This document shows, one piece after another, positions 17,875-26,065 of a DNA stretch of 64,000 nt. Numbering within the stretch: the first letter of the stretch is position 1; each line of letters opens with the position of its first letter. The notes beneath the pieces are model-generated. The model did no database searches and was not told the origin of the DNA. It saw only the letters and a program-made list of their open reading frames with translations. Origin of the DNA: Mucinivorans hirudinis (GTDB taxonomy: Bacteria > Bacteroidota > Bacteroidia > Bacteroidales > Rikenellaceae); NCBI GenBank assembly GCA_000723505.1, contig HG934468.1:1210798-1274797 (forward strand), read 5' to 3'. Both the position numbers and the translations under genes were made by a program.

Positions 17875-18930
17875 ATGATAAATTCGGTTAAGATAAAGAA
17901 TTACAAGTGTTTTGAGGAGATAGAATTTCCTCAGTTGCGGCGTGTCAATCTGATAACCGGAAAAAACAACACTGGAAAATCGTCTGTCTTGGAGGCAATA
18001 AGTCTATTGGTCAATAATAATGACCCTCGATGGTTGCACGTGATTCTCAATAATAGAGGTGAGAATATTCGTTTTCTCGGTAGGTCGAGATACGAAGAGG
18101 AGCTTAATGTTCCAAGATATTTTTTGGAAACAATCAAGTCAATTTTTTTTCAAAGGAAAATTGACTTAGGAGAAAAAATCGAGATTGGCAGCAAAGAGTT
18201 ATCTCTTACCATTGATTATGAGGATGAAAACTCACTTCCATTAGACGATGTGGAAGAAAAAATTATATTCAAGTTTTTAGTAAATGGCATTGGTAATAGT
18301 CAAACTTTTCCTATCGAAAGCTATTTCAAGAAGGGGTACTCTTATAGTTTGGCAAATAATACCGACTATGTCTTTACCAAATCTTATTTGAGAGAGGTGA
18401 ATGCCGATATTTGGGACAGCATCCAATTGTATGAAGAAAAGAGGATTGAAGTAATAAATGTGTTGAAATTAATTGATAGTAACATAGAGAATATCACATT
18501 CAAGAAAAGAGATTTTTCGCCTTCGCCTTCTCGTTATCCGATAGTAAAGATAAAGGGAGTGGACAATGAAGTGCCATTAATGAGTATGGGCGAGGGGATT
18601 AACCGGATACTGACTATTATTTTGGCAATGATTAATTGTCGGAACGGATATGTTTTTATTGATGAATTTGAAAATGGCATACATTATTCCGTCCAGAAAA
18701 AAATGTGGGAAATAATTTTCAAATTAGCTCAGGAGTTGGATATTCAAGTCTTTGCTACAACTCACAGCAACGATACAATAGCAACGTTCAGTAGGGTTTT
18801 AGATGAAGTGGGAGCTGATAAAGGTATGTTATGTCGATTGTTTATTTCCAAGAACGGCTCTATTCGTCAAACGGAATTCGACGCAAAAGAGTTGGCGATT
18901 GCCATCGAAAACAACATAGAAACAAGATAG
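17875..18930 (+). CDS. AAA/ABC-type ATPase of an OLD/PARIS-like pair
   Basis: The 351-residue protein is an SMC/ABC-like AAA15/OLD-type ATPase. The pattern is clear: INSVKIKNYKCFEEIEF at the start, Walker A GKNNTGKS (29-36), an ABC-type signature SMGEG (about 237-241), Walker B YVFIDEFE with Asp263-Glu264, and the H-loop ATTHSND with His297. No TOPRIM domain is fused; instead a separate TOPRIM-like gene starts 2 bp downstream. ATPase plus TOPRIM nuclease pairs include phage-defence systems (OLD, Gabija, PARIS), so a defence role is inferred. The DNA looks more AT-rich than ridA and dapB on either side. Confidence 0.85.
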   Translation: MINSVKIKNYKCFEEIEFPQLRRVNLITGKNNTGKSSVLEAISLLVNNNDPRWLHVILNNRGENIRFLGRSRYEEELNVPRYFLETIKSIFFQRKIDLGEKIEIGSKELSLTIDYEDENSLPLDDVEEKIIFKFLVNGIGNSQTFPIESYFKKGYSYSLANNTDYVFTKSYLREVNADIWDSIQLYEEKRIEVINVLKLIDSNIENITFKKRDFSPSPSRYPIVKIKGVDNEVPLMSMGEGINRILTIILAMINCRNGYVFIDEFENGIHYSVQKKMWEIIFKLAQELDIQVFATTHSNDTIATFSRVLDEVGADKGMLCRLFISKNGSIRQTEFDAKELAIAIENNIETR

Positions 18931-18932
18931 TT

Positions 18933-19568
18933 ATGCCAAAGAATATCCTATACGTGGAAGGCGTGAACGACCTGTTTTTTATTGCCGGAATTTGTGATAG
19001 TTTTGGGATTCCTTGTGATAAACGACCAAAAGATGTTGAGATTTTCATCAACAACAGCGGAAGTGATACGCAAGCAATCGAGGCTTTCAAAACTGCAATT
19101 AAACCTGGTGGCAGTAATATTATTGGGTTAGTTGTAGATGCTGACGAAAACTTTGATGCAAGGAGGGCATCTCTTAACGATATTCTCACAAAAAAACAAT
19201 ACACGCAGACGGATAAAGAAAATATCTTTGAGTGTAAATCTGATATTGATATGCCCAAAGTTGGCGTTTGGATTATGCCTAATAACTCTTCAAAAGGAAG
19301 AGTTGAAGATTTTTTTCGTGAAATAGTTTGTGTCAATAAGGAGTTACTGGATGATGCACAAAAGATTGTCTATGAGATAGAAAATAAAGAATATGAACAA
19401 AAATTCATTCCGAATCACAGACAAAAGGCAATAATACATACGTGGTTGGCGTGGCACAATGAACCGGGAGGTTCGATGGGGTTAGCTGTGAGAAAAAAGA
19501 TGATTGATGAAAAAGATGAACTTTGTTTGAAGTTTGTTAACTGGTTAAAAAATTTATACGAGTTATGA
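18933..19568 (+). CDS. DUF3226 (TOPRIM-like) protein partnered with the ATPase
   Basis: The frame opens at 18831 inside the ATPase gene, but MPKNILYVEGVND at 18933 is the natural start and gives 211 residues. The TOPRIM-type acidic positions are visible as Glu9 (YVEGVND) and Asp69/Asp71 (GLVVDADEN). Later motifs (VGVWIMPNN, GRVEDFFREIV, HTWLAWHNEPGGSMG) match DUF3226 proteins. The TOPRIM fold suggests a metal-dependent nuclease or effector controlled by the ATPase encoded 2 bp upstream. The stop overlaps the dapB start (ATGA), so it is translationally coupled to a biosynthetic gene, an unusual position for a defence cassette. Confidence 0.8.
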   Translation: MPKNILYVEGVNDLFFIAGICDSFGIPCDKRPKDVEIFINNSGSDTQAIEAFKTAIKPGGSNIIGLVVDADENFDARRASLNDILTKKQYTQTDKENIFECKSDIDMPKVGVWIMPNNSSKGRVEDFFREIVCVNKELLDDAQKIVYEIENKEYEQKFIPNHRQKAIIHTWLAWHNEPGGSMGLAVRKKMIDEKDELCLKFVNWLKNLYEL

Positions 19569-20287
19569 AAGTTGCATTGATAGGCTACGGAAAGATGGGG
19601 CGAGAGATTGAAAAGGTACTTGTCTCGCGCGCTCACGAGGTTGTCCTGACGATTGATATCAATAATGCGCAGGATTTCACTGCCAAAAATCTGCGAAAGG
19701 CGGATGTGGCGATTGAGTTTTCTGCTCCCGATGCAGCGTTCGGCAATATTGTGCGCTGCTTGGAGGCTGGTGTGCCGGTGGTGTGCGGGACGACGGCTTG
19801 GCTGTCGAAACTCGATGAGGTTATTCAATTATGTAAGAAAAACGAGGGTGCTTTCTTCTACGCGAGCAATTATAGCATCGGCGTAAATCTCTTCTTCAAG
19901 ATAAACAGGGAGTTGGCAGCTCTGATGAACCGCTTCTCGGAGTATGATGTTACCCTTAACGAAATTCACCACACCCAGAAGAGAGATGCACCGAGCGGTA
20001 CGGCAATAACCCTTGCCGAGGGTATTGTGGAAAATTGTGAACGTAAAACTGAGTGGTTTATGGGTCCGACACGGGGTGCGACAACCTACCCCGAAAAATT
20101 GGAGGTTACCGCCCAGCGACGTTCGGTAGTGCCCGGTACCCATACTATTGTATGGGAGAGTCCTGCCGACACAATCACCATAGAACACGTGGCAAAAAAC
20201 CGTAGCGGCTTTGCTGTGGGTGCGGTGGTTGCGGCTGAATTCATTGTCGGCAAAAAAGGGGTGTTTACAATGGAAGACATCTTGTAA
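19565..20287 (+). CDS. dapB: 4-hydroxy-tetrahydrodipicolinate reductase
   Basis: DapB reduces the product of DapA in lysine and diaminopimelate synthesis, feeding peptidoglycan. The 240-residue protein has the N-terminal nucleotide-binding GYGKMG (7-12), CGTT (74-77) and the substrate site EIHHTQKRDAPSGTA with His135/His136 and Lys139. Its ATG overlaps the stop of the DUF3226 gene by 4 bp. LepB follows after about 60 bp. Confidence 0.95.
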   Translation: MKVALIGYGKMGREIEKVLVSRAHEVVLTIDINNAQDFTAKNLRKADVAIEFSAPDAAFGNIVRCLEAGVPVVCGTTAWLSKLDEVIQLCKKNEGAFFYASNYSIGVNLFFKINRELAALMNRFSEYDVTLNEIHHTQKRDAPSGTAITLAEGIVENCERKTEWFMGPTRGATTYPEKLEVTAQRRSVVPGTHTIVWESPADTITIEHVAKNRSGFAVGAVVAAEFIVGKKGVFTMEDIL

Positions 20288-20347
20288 ATGAAAAATGATT
20301 TTTTTGCCGACTTATAAACCCTCACCATATTACAACTCCTGAAAAAT

Positions 20348-21700
20348 ATGAAGAAATTAAAAGAAATTTGGGCAAACCGCAAGGTTCGCTTCACGGTAGT
20401 GAGCATACTATATGTGTTATGGTTTGTGCTTTGGACGCAAAATTTGTGGTGGCTACTTGGCTTGGTGGTAATTTATGACTACTATTTTACGAGGTATATC
20501 GACAAGATTTATCTGAATAAATATCGAGCCTTTAAGGCAAAGCACCGTTCGGCTAAGATGGTGTTGGGATGGGTTGAGGATTTATTGTACGCTCTGGTGG
20601 TTGTAATTCCGTTGAAGCTGTATTTTTTTGGTATGTATGTGATTCCCAGCTCTTCGATGGAGCACACGCTCTTGATTGGCGACTATATTTTTGTTAATCG
20701 CCTACATTACGGACCAAAGATGCCAAACACGCCTCTTTCGTTTCCCTTTGTGCAGCACACGCTGCCACTTACCGAAGATACCCCCTCGTGGTTGGATTGG
20801 ATTCGTTATGACTATAAACGGCTTTGGGGATACTCAACCGTAAAAAATGATGATGTTGTGGTCTTTAACTTTCCGGCAGGGGATACTGTGGCGCTTTTCC
20901 AACCGAACAGAACATATTATGATTTGATAAGAGAGCAGGGAAGGGAGGCGATTTACAACCAGTCAAAGGTTATCTATCGCCCTGTGGATAAGCGCGAAAA
21001 CTACATTAAACGATGTGTTGCCATCGCCGGTGATTCGTTACAGATTAAGGAGGGGATAGTTTATATCAACGGTAAGCAGCAGAAGGATATTCCGGGGATA
21101 CAATATATGTATGTGGTGAGTACCAATGGGCGGCAGTTGGGAACTATGCTCTTCGATGAGATGGGCATAAACACAGATGATGTGCAGTTCAATCCCAATT
21201 ATAATGTCTACTATATTCCACTGACCGAAGAGATGCGGGAAAAGATGACAAAGGTGAGCGAAGTGACAGGCGTTGAGCGTTATATTAACTATAATAAGAC
21301 ATCTGATGCGGCTTTTCCTCACCGCCCGGGGCTGTACCCTTGGAACGAAGACTTTTATGGTCCGCTGTGGATACCCAAGGCAGGGGTAACCATAACGATA
21401 GATGCCACTAATCTGCCTCTTTATGAGCGTATTATAAAGAATTATGAGTTGAATGATTTGCGTATGGATGGCGAGACTATTTTCATCAACGGCAAGCCTA
21501 CAACAGAGTACACCTTCAAGATGGATTACTACTTTATGATGGGTGATAACCGCCATAATTCGCTTGACTCGCGCTTTTGGGGATTTGTACCTATTGACCA
21601 CGTGGAGGGCATTGCTAGCTTCATATGGTTGTCGATAACTCCCGGTAAATCAATATTTAACGGAATTCGTTTCAATCGTATATTTAATGAGATAAATTAA
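20348..21700 (+). CDS. lepB: signal peptidase I
   Basis: Signal peptidase I removes Sec signal peptides at the inner membrane. The 450-residue protein has two N-terminal hydrophobic segments (about 13-45 and 78-100), catalytic Ser103 in PSSSMEHTLLIGDYIFVN, catalytic Lys221 in NYIKRCVAIAGDS, and the box MMGDNRHNSLDSRFWGFV near the end. The length is greater than in Escherichia coli because of inserted loops, which is usual in Bacteroidota. It may be read together with dapB. Confidence 0.95.
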   Translation: MKKLKEIWANRKVRFTVVSILYVLWFVLWTQNLWWLLGLVVIYDYYFTRYIDKIYLNKYRAFKAKHRSAKMVLGWVEDLLYALVVVIPLKLYFFGMYVIPSSSMEHTLLIGDYIFVNRLHYGPKMPNTPLSFPFVQHTLPLTEDTPSWLDWIRYDYKRLWGYSTVKNDDVVVFNFPAGDTVALFQPNRTYYDLIREQGREAIYNQSKVIYRPVDKRENYIKRCVAIAGDSLQIKEGIVYINGKQQKDIPGIQYMYVVSTNGRQLGTMLFDEMGINTDDVQFNPNYNVYYIPLTEEMREKMTKVSEVTGVERYINYNKTSDAAFPHRPGLYPWNEDFYGPLWIPKAGVTITIDATNLPLYERIIKNYELNDLRMDGETIFINGKPTTEYTFKMDYYFMMGDNRHNSLDSRFWGFVPIDHVEGIASFIWLSITPGKSIFNGIRFNRIFNEIN

Positions 21701-21787
21701 GGGGGGGGGCGTCTAAAAATTAGTAAATCATCGTTTTGGGGCTGTTCAGCGTGATGCTCCGTTGTTCTTTTGGAATTTTCAGAAGTC
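21701..21787. repeat. dispersed hairpin-type repeat, copy A
   Basis: Directly after the lepB stop a run of nine G is followed by TCTAAAAATTAG, ATCATCGTTTTGGGG and TGTTCAG, and ends with AATTTTCAGAAG. The same blocks in the same order occur at 56082-56144; shorter copies occur at 47975 and 862. The copies are intergenic. Confidence 0.6.
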
Positions 21788-21854
21788 ATCATTCCAACCT
21801 TTGGCGCTACATAGCCCAAGACAATGCTAAAAGTCGAATAAATATTGAAAAAAT

Positions 21855-21885
21855 TTTGATATTCTCAAAAAAAACCTTACCTTTG
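21855..21885 (+). promoter_or_regulatory. tRNA-Lys promoter
   Basis: TTTG (21855-21858) and TACCTTTG (21878-21885) are separated by exactly 19 bp, a textbook Bacteroidota promoter, about 36 bp before the tRNA. Confidence 0.75.
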
Positions 21886-21921
21886 CCCCCGTTCATAATC
21901 CACCAGTGGTGAACGTAGTTA

Positions 21922-21994
21922 GGTCTCTTAGCTCAGCTGGTAGAGCACGACACTCTTAATGTTGGGGTCCAGGGTTCGAGCCCCTGAGGGACCA
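21922..21994 (+). tRNA. tRNA-Lys (anticodon CTT)
   Basis: The full cloverleaf is visible: acceptor GGTCTCT/AGGGACC with one G-T pair, D-arm GCTC-AGCTGGTA-GAGC, anticodon stem CGACA/TGTTG around loop CTCTTAA (anticodon CTT), a 5-nt variable loop, and T-arm CAGGG-TTCGAGC-CCCTG. The 3' CCA is not encoded. A strong terminator follows and then a broken integrase gene, as at many integration hot spots. Confidence 0.95.
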
Positions 21995-22000
21995 CTCTAT

Positions 22001-22036
22001 AAAGCGGCAAGTTTTACGACTTGCCGCTTTTTTTAT
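22001..22036 (+). terminator. terminator of tRNA-Lys
   Basis: AAAGCGGCAAGT (22001-22012) and ACTTGCCGCTTT (22019-22030) form a perfect 12-bp stem followed by a T-run. Confidence 0.9.
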
Positions 22037-22039
22037 CAT

Positions 22040-22522
22040 TTACAGGCAATTACGCTTTGCGATTATCAAATATTTCACAAGCTTTGCGACTTGCACAACG
22101 AGGATTACAAGAAACTGGTGGGCAAAGAGACAACCTACAAAACCTACTCGCGCTATATTCTCACTCGCAACCACTTAGCAGACTTTTTCGCCTCCAAGTA
22201 CAAATCACGGGATATTATCCTTGCCGACATCTCCCCAAAGTTTGTGAGCGACTTCTATACCTTTGTCCGCAATAACGGCGACCACTCGAACAACTACTCA
22301 ATGAAGTTTGTGCAGCGATTCAGAACGATTTACAATGTCGCCCTCAATAACGGATGGGTATCGACCGACCCTTTTGCCACCTTCAAATTCCACTTCGACA
22401 AGACCGAAAGAGGCTGCTTGACCCTCGAAGATGTCAAGATGATGTTGGGCAAAAAGATGCCCTCAGAGAGGTTAGAGGCTGTGCGAGATGTGTTTGTATT
22501 CAGCTGTTGGAATACCTATTAA
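22040..22522 (+). pseudogene. truncated tyrosine recombinase, core-binding domain only
   Basis: The frame has no proper start; it can be read back through the tRNA. From about 22060 it encodes the SAM-like core-binding domain of a CTn-type integrase (TYKTYSRYILTRNHLADFFASK..., SPKFVSDFYTFVRNNG, RFRTIYNVALNNGWVSTDPF, RGCLTLEDVKMML). It stops at VFVFSCWNTY, exactly where intact relatives continue into the first catalytic motif (TGL...D). Both the arm-binding N-terminus and the whole catalytic domain are missing. It is a relic of an earlier insertion next to tRNA-Lys, distinct from the intact integrase at 40-41 kb. Confidence 0.8.
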
Positions 22523-22887
22523 CCTTACGGCTATTATTTGAGATTTTGATATTTATATGTCATTTATTGAAATTATTTTAGCATTGTACTAAATCCCAAA
22601 TAATAGGAGTTAAGTTGATAACTCTGCATAAACAATATGAGCGGTATCGAGGGAAATAAAAATAAATTTTGATTTCGCTCGATTTGCATTATATTTGTAT
22701 AGTATAGTAAAAAATCAATCTAACTCTTTGGAATCAAACAGTTAAGTATGATTGGTTTTGGATTAGGTAACGATTTGGCAACAGACAGGATTCATTAATC
22801 CACAATGTTTTACACAAACTCAAATAACCTAAGACAAAGGTACGGAACATTTTTTAATTATCATAGGTCTTTCGACTTTTCTATTTT
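22523..22887. other. gene-free stretch between integrase relic and umuD
   Basis: No credible gene is seen. It contains a 20-nt copy (22672-22691) of the ATTTCGCTCGATTTGCATTA motif also found before cysH and before the threonine dehydrogenase gene, here followed directly by a -7-like TATATTTG (22690-22697). Upstream, TCGAGGGAAAT (about 22646) can pair with ATTTCGCTCGA to form a hairpin. The left end of the accessory element may lie here. Confidence 0.5.
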
Positions 22888-22911
22888 ACCGCCTTTCGGG
22901 GCGGTTTTTTG
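22888..22911 (+). terminator. terminator upstream of umuD
   Basis: ACCGCC, a 6-nt loop and GGCGGT followed by T residues. An almost identical terminator (same stem, loop TTTCCG) follows umuC at 25133, so the umuDC unit is bracketed by matching hairpins. Confidence 0.75.
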
Positions 22912-22926
22912 TTGGTAAAAATTTTG

Positions 22927-22934
22927 TAATTTTG
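22927..22934 (+). promoter_or_regulatory. -7 element before umuD
   Basis: TAATTTTG matches TAnnTTTG and lies 27 bp before the umuD start. With neighbours it reads GTAATTTTGC, which also fits the GTAnnTTTGC core known from CTnDOT-type attachment sites. No LexA-like operator was recognised. Confidence 0.45.
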
Positions 22935-22960
22935 CTGGTACTATTTTCGTTAGATGTTAG

Positions 22961-23395
22961 ATGACAAAATTTGAAACTATACAGATATTCGCACCCGACA
23001 CGGAGTCTGTGGCGGAGTTGCCATTGAGCGAGAATGGGGTTTCGGCTGGCTTTCCATCGCCTGCCGATGATTTTATGTCGCTGAAACTCGACCTGAATCG
23101 GGAGCTGATCAAGAACCCTTCGGCAACTTTTTATGCTCGTGTGAGTGGCGATTCGATGATTGATGACGGCATTTGCAATGACGATTTGTTGGTTATCGAC
23201 AAGTCGGTTGAACCATATGACGGTTGTGTTGCTGTGTGCTATATTGACGGAGAATTTACCCTCAAACACTTCGAGAACAAGGGTGACCACGCTCTGCTCA
23301 TTCCTGCAAACAAAAAGTATAAACCTATCCGAGTAACATCCGACAATGACTTTATGATTTGGGGCGTGGTGCGGTATGTGATAAAAAAGGTGTAA
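22961..23395 (+). CDS. umuD: UmuD-like translesion polymerase accessory protein
   Basis: UmuD self-cleaves with RecA help and then activates the UmuC polymerase. The 144-residue protein shows the cleavage region VSAGFPSPADD (Ala29-Gly30), catalytic Ser65 in VSGDSMID and Lys102 in EFTLKHF. All three features needed for autoproteolysis are intact. It is followed after 1 bp by a membrane-protein gene and then umuC, so the classical umuDC pair is split by an extra gene. Confidence 0.92.
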   Translation: MTKFETIQIFAPDTESVAELPLSENGVSAGFPSPADDFMSLKLDLNRELIKNPSATFYARVSGDSMIDDGICNDDLLVIDKSVEPYDGCVAVCYIDGEFTLKHFENKGDHALLIPANKKYKPIRVTSDNDFMIWGVVRYVIKKV

Positions 23396-23396
23396 T

Positions 23397-23852
23397 ATGA
23401 AGAGCTATAAATTTGGTTTTTCTCTGTTTTGTTTAATCGCCTATTTCATTCAGTTGCTTCCAAACATTGTCTGGCAACTATTCCCACCACAAAATGATGT
23501 TCTTGCAACTTTCGACTCGCCGATAAAGATATTGAACACGTTGGAATGGATTTTTGGGATACTGACGATATTTATTCTGGTGATTGTCGTAAACAAAACT
23601 TATCGCAAGAGCGAGAATAGGGCTAAGAAATTCTTGTTGTCTTGTGGCATTCTGATGGCTATTTATTACATCGGCTTTGCCGCATATATTTGCGGTTTTG
23701 CCAATGTATGGTGGATTTTCTTAACAATGGTTATAACGCCACCCATCTATTTTGGGACTCTTGCACTATGGCAAAAGAATCTTTGGGGGGCGGTGTCGAG
23801 TGTGATTTTCTTAGCCTTGCACGCTGCTGTTGTGCTTACAGTGATAATATGA
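23397..23852 (+). CDS. four-helix membrane protein between umuD and umuC
   Basis: I do not recognise this 151-residue protein. It has four clear hydrophobic segments (about residues 7-28, 48-66, 82-103 and 107-150, the last possibly two helices) with short basic loops (NKTYRKSENRAKK). No signal peptide or catalytic motif is seen. It starts 1 bp after the umuD stop and its TGA overlaps the umuC ATG (ATGA), so the three genes are tightly coupled. It could be a passenger, a membrane anchor or a stress-linked function; the sequence does not say which. Confidence 0.75.
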   Translation: MKSYKFGFSLFCLIAYFIQLLPNIVWQLFPPQNDVLATFDSPIKILNTLEWIFGILTIFILVIVVNKTYRKSENRAKKFLLSCGILMAIYYIGFAAYICGFANVWWIFLTMVITPPIYFGTLALWQKNLWGAVSSVIFLALHAAVVLTVII

Positions 23853-25105
23853 TTTTTTACGCACTTTGTGATGCTAATAATTTCTTTGCGTCTTGCGAGC
23901 GGGTGTTTAATCCCTCGCTCAACGGGAGACCTGTCGTTGTTCTGAGCAATAACGACGGCTGTATTATTGCACGGAGTGAGGAGGCGAAACGGCTTGGGAT
24001 TAAGATGGGCGAGCCGCTTTTTAAGGCTCGTGAAACCATTGAGCGGCACGGCGTAGCGGTATTTTCGAGCAACTATCAGCTCTATGGCGATATGTCCCAC
24101 CGAGTGATGAATACCCTCAAGCAGTTTGCCTCGGCAGAAATCTATTCAATCGACGAGGCTTTTTTGAATTTTGAGGGAATCCCGCTTGAGACTATGCAAG
24201 AATATGGCAAGCAGATTGTCCGCACAGTCAAACGTAACACGGGAATCCCCGTCAGCCTCGGCATCGCTCCGACAAAAACGCTGGCAAAGGTGGCGAGCAA
24301 GCTCTGCAAACGCTACCCGAAGTTGGAGGGTTGTTGCTTGATGTATCGCCCGGAAGATATTACAAAAGTTCTTTCCACTTTCCCCATTGGTGATGTGTGG
24401 GGCATCGGTCGCCGCTACTCCAAAATGCTTAAATCGCACGGTGTTGAAACCGCCGAGCAATTCCGCCGCCTTACCCCCGAATGGGTTAAGGCTAAGATGA
24501 GTATTGTCGGGCTGAGGACTTGGAAGGAGCTGCACGGGGAGGCTTGTATCGAGTTTGAACACAAAACCCCCGATAAACAGTCAATCACCGTGTCGAGGTC
24601 GTTTGCCAAAGAGCTAACCGAGATTGAGCCGTTACAGGAGGCTATTTCAACCTTTACGGCTATGGTCGCCGAGAAACTCCGAAAACAACACTCTGTGGCA
24701 GGTCAAATGCAGGTCTATATCTTCACCAACTATCACCGAGAGGGCTCGCCGCAACATTACGAGGGGCGTTTGGTGCAGTTTCTAACGCCGACTGAATCCA
24801 CCCTCGAAATGGTAAAGGCGGCATCGGCAGCACTGAAAGAGCTATTCCGAAAAGGATACGGCTATAAAAAAGCAGGGGTGATTCTATACGACATCAAACC
24901 CAATACGGGTATCCAAGCGACAATGTTCGACGAGATTGACCGCCCGAAGCACAAAGCCCTGATGCAGACCATCGACACGATTAACGCCCACCACGGACGC
25001 TCGACAATCAAAGTCGGCAGCGAGGGAGAAGTTCACCAAAACCGCAACCACACCTCTCCACGCTACACCACCGAGTGGAGCGATATTTTGGTTGTGAAAG
25101 TGTAA
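23849..25105 (+). CDS. umuC: Y-family DNA polymerase V catalytic subunit UmuC
   Basis: The frame extends back to 23642, but MIFYALCDANNFFASCERVF at 23849 is the standard N-terminus and gives 418 residues. The metal-binding acids are Asp8, and Asp102-Glu103 in EIYSIDEAFLNF; PVVVLSNNDGCIIARS and GIAPTKTLAKVASKL are also diagnostic, and the C-terminal DUF4113-like region is present. It performs error-prone translesion synthesis with processed UmuD. A terminator follows at 25133. Confidence 0.95.
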   Translation: MIFYALCDANNFFASCERVFNPSLNGRPVVVLSNNDGCIIARSEEAKRLGIKMGEPLFKARETIERHGVAVFSSNYQLYGDMSHRVMNTLKQFASAEIYSIDEAFLNFEGIPLETMQEYGKQIVRTVKRNTGIPVSLGIAPTKTLAKVASKLCKRYPKLEGCCLMYRPEDITKVLSTFPIGDVWGIGRRYSKMLKSHGVETAEQFRRLTPEWVKAKMSIVGLRTWKELHGEACIEFEHKTPDKQSITVSRSFAKELTEIEPLQEAISTFTAMVAEKLRKQHSVAGQMQVYIFTNYHREGSPQHYEGRLVQFLTPTESTLEMVKAASAALKELFRKGYGYKKAGVILYDIKPNTGIQATMFDEIDRPKHKALMQTIDTINAHHGRSTIKVGSEGEVHQNRNHTSPRYTTEWSDILVVKV

Positions 25106-25132
25106 TTCTAATTTGACATATCTCTACAATCT

Positions 25133-25157
25133 ACCGCCTTTCCGGGCGGTTTTTTTA
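25133..25157 (+). terminator. terminator of the umuDC unit
   Basis: ACCGCC (25133-25138), loop TTTCCG, GGCGGT (25145-25150), then seven T. Nearly the same as the hairpin at 22888. Confidence 0.85.
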
Positions 25158-25622
25158 TGCCTTGTTGTCAAGGTTAAATAATAGTGTTTGAACACTATTT
25201 ATCTCAATTTTCGTCTGCCTCTTCTGGTGTGAACCCTCCACAATCTGCTGTTTCTAAACCGTCAGGGTCGGGGTTTTCGTTCTCAGTGGCAAAGGTATTT
25301 ACGGGTTATTAACGGCGTTGCAAGGTCAAGCCTTACAGGTTTGTTCAACAATCTCCACGCCTCCGCTGTCGGGTTGTATTCTTGCCCAAAACCTTGCACC
25401 ACCTAAACCCTACACCATTTATGCCCCTGAAACGAAAACGACCGACCTGACGGAAAGACGCATAAAAAAAAATGTCGGATTCACGAAGAGGCAGAAATAA
25501 AATGGAAACTCAACTCCCTCACTTCAAGAAATCCGCATAAGTGAGAGCAGAGGCAAGCTCGCTTGACTATGCCGAACGACAGCGGATTATGCAATCCGCA
25601 TAAACTTAAAAAAGAGCAGACG
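25158..25622. other. gene-poor spacer within the island
   Basis: No confident gene. A perfect 9-bp inverted repeat AATAGTGTT-TG-AACACTATT lies at 25180-25199. On the minus strand about 25210-25310 there is a short start-less frame ending in GGFTPEEADEN that may be a decayed coding fragment. TCCGCATAA recurs at about 25533, 25598 and 26029. Plus-strand frames here are short and of unlikely composition. Confidence 0.4.
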
Positions 25623-25832
25623 ATGAAAAGGTGGATAAAAATAGCGGTTTGGGTGGCGATAGCCATTGCAGGTGCAGTCCTTACACATACGAACCCTTTG
25701 TGGTGGTTGGTAGCGGCAGTAGTTGGCAAGGTGGTCATTCGCCTAATCCTTACCATAGCATTAGCAGTTGTCCTTTATGTGATGTTTTACGCCCTAATCA
25801 TTGGCTCAATTCTTTGGATATTAATTTCTTAA
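25623..25832 (+). CDS. small two-helix membrane protein
   Basis: Starting at MKRWIKIAVW gives 69 residues with two hydrophobic helices (about 5-25 and 28-66, the second long enough for two passes) and a basic N-terminus, a common layout for small island-borne membrane proteins. The frame can be extended to 25563, but the extra residues are polar and unlike the rest. No family recognised; function unknown. Confidence 0.55.
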   Translation: MKRWIKIAVWVAIAIAGAVLTHTNPLWWLVAAVVGKVVIRLILTIALAVVLYVMFYALIIGSILWILIS

Positions 25833-25844
25833 AACCATACAGCA

Positions 25845-25994
25845 ATGAACTTTATGCACAACACAGGTATCTTGATTGACTTTATCAACCTTACCAAAGA
25901 GGAGTTTTTGAAACTATACCCTCAAATCTCTGAACAGGAGTATCTCAGCACATTAACAATCATTATTAACCGACTAAAATCGGATTTTTGTTAA
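25845..25994 (+). CDS. small hypothetical protein (49 aa)
   Basis: An ATG 12 bp after the small membrane protein opens a 49-residue frame (N-terminus MNFMHNTGILIDF, then LTKEEFLKLYPQISEQEYLS). Composition is protein-like with an amphipathic helix, and the spacing suggests it belongs to the same transcript. It may be a full small protein or a gene cut short by the nearby IS4 insertion. No family recognised. Confidence 0.45.
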   Translation: MNFMHNTGILIDFINLTKEEFLKLYPQISEQEYLSTLTIIINRLKSDFC

Positions 25995-26065
25995 TTATTT
26001 CTGCAATCGTTTAGTAATCAGCAGTATTTCCGCATAAATAGTCATTTCAAAATACCTACCCCCCC

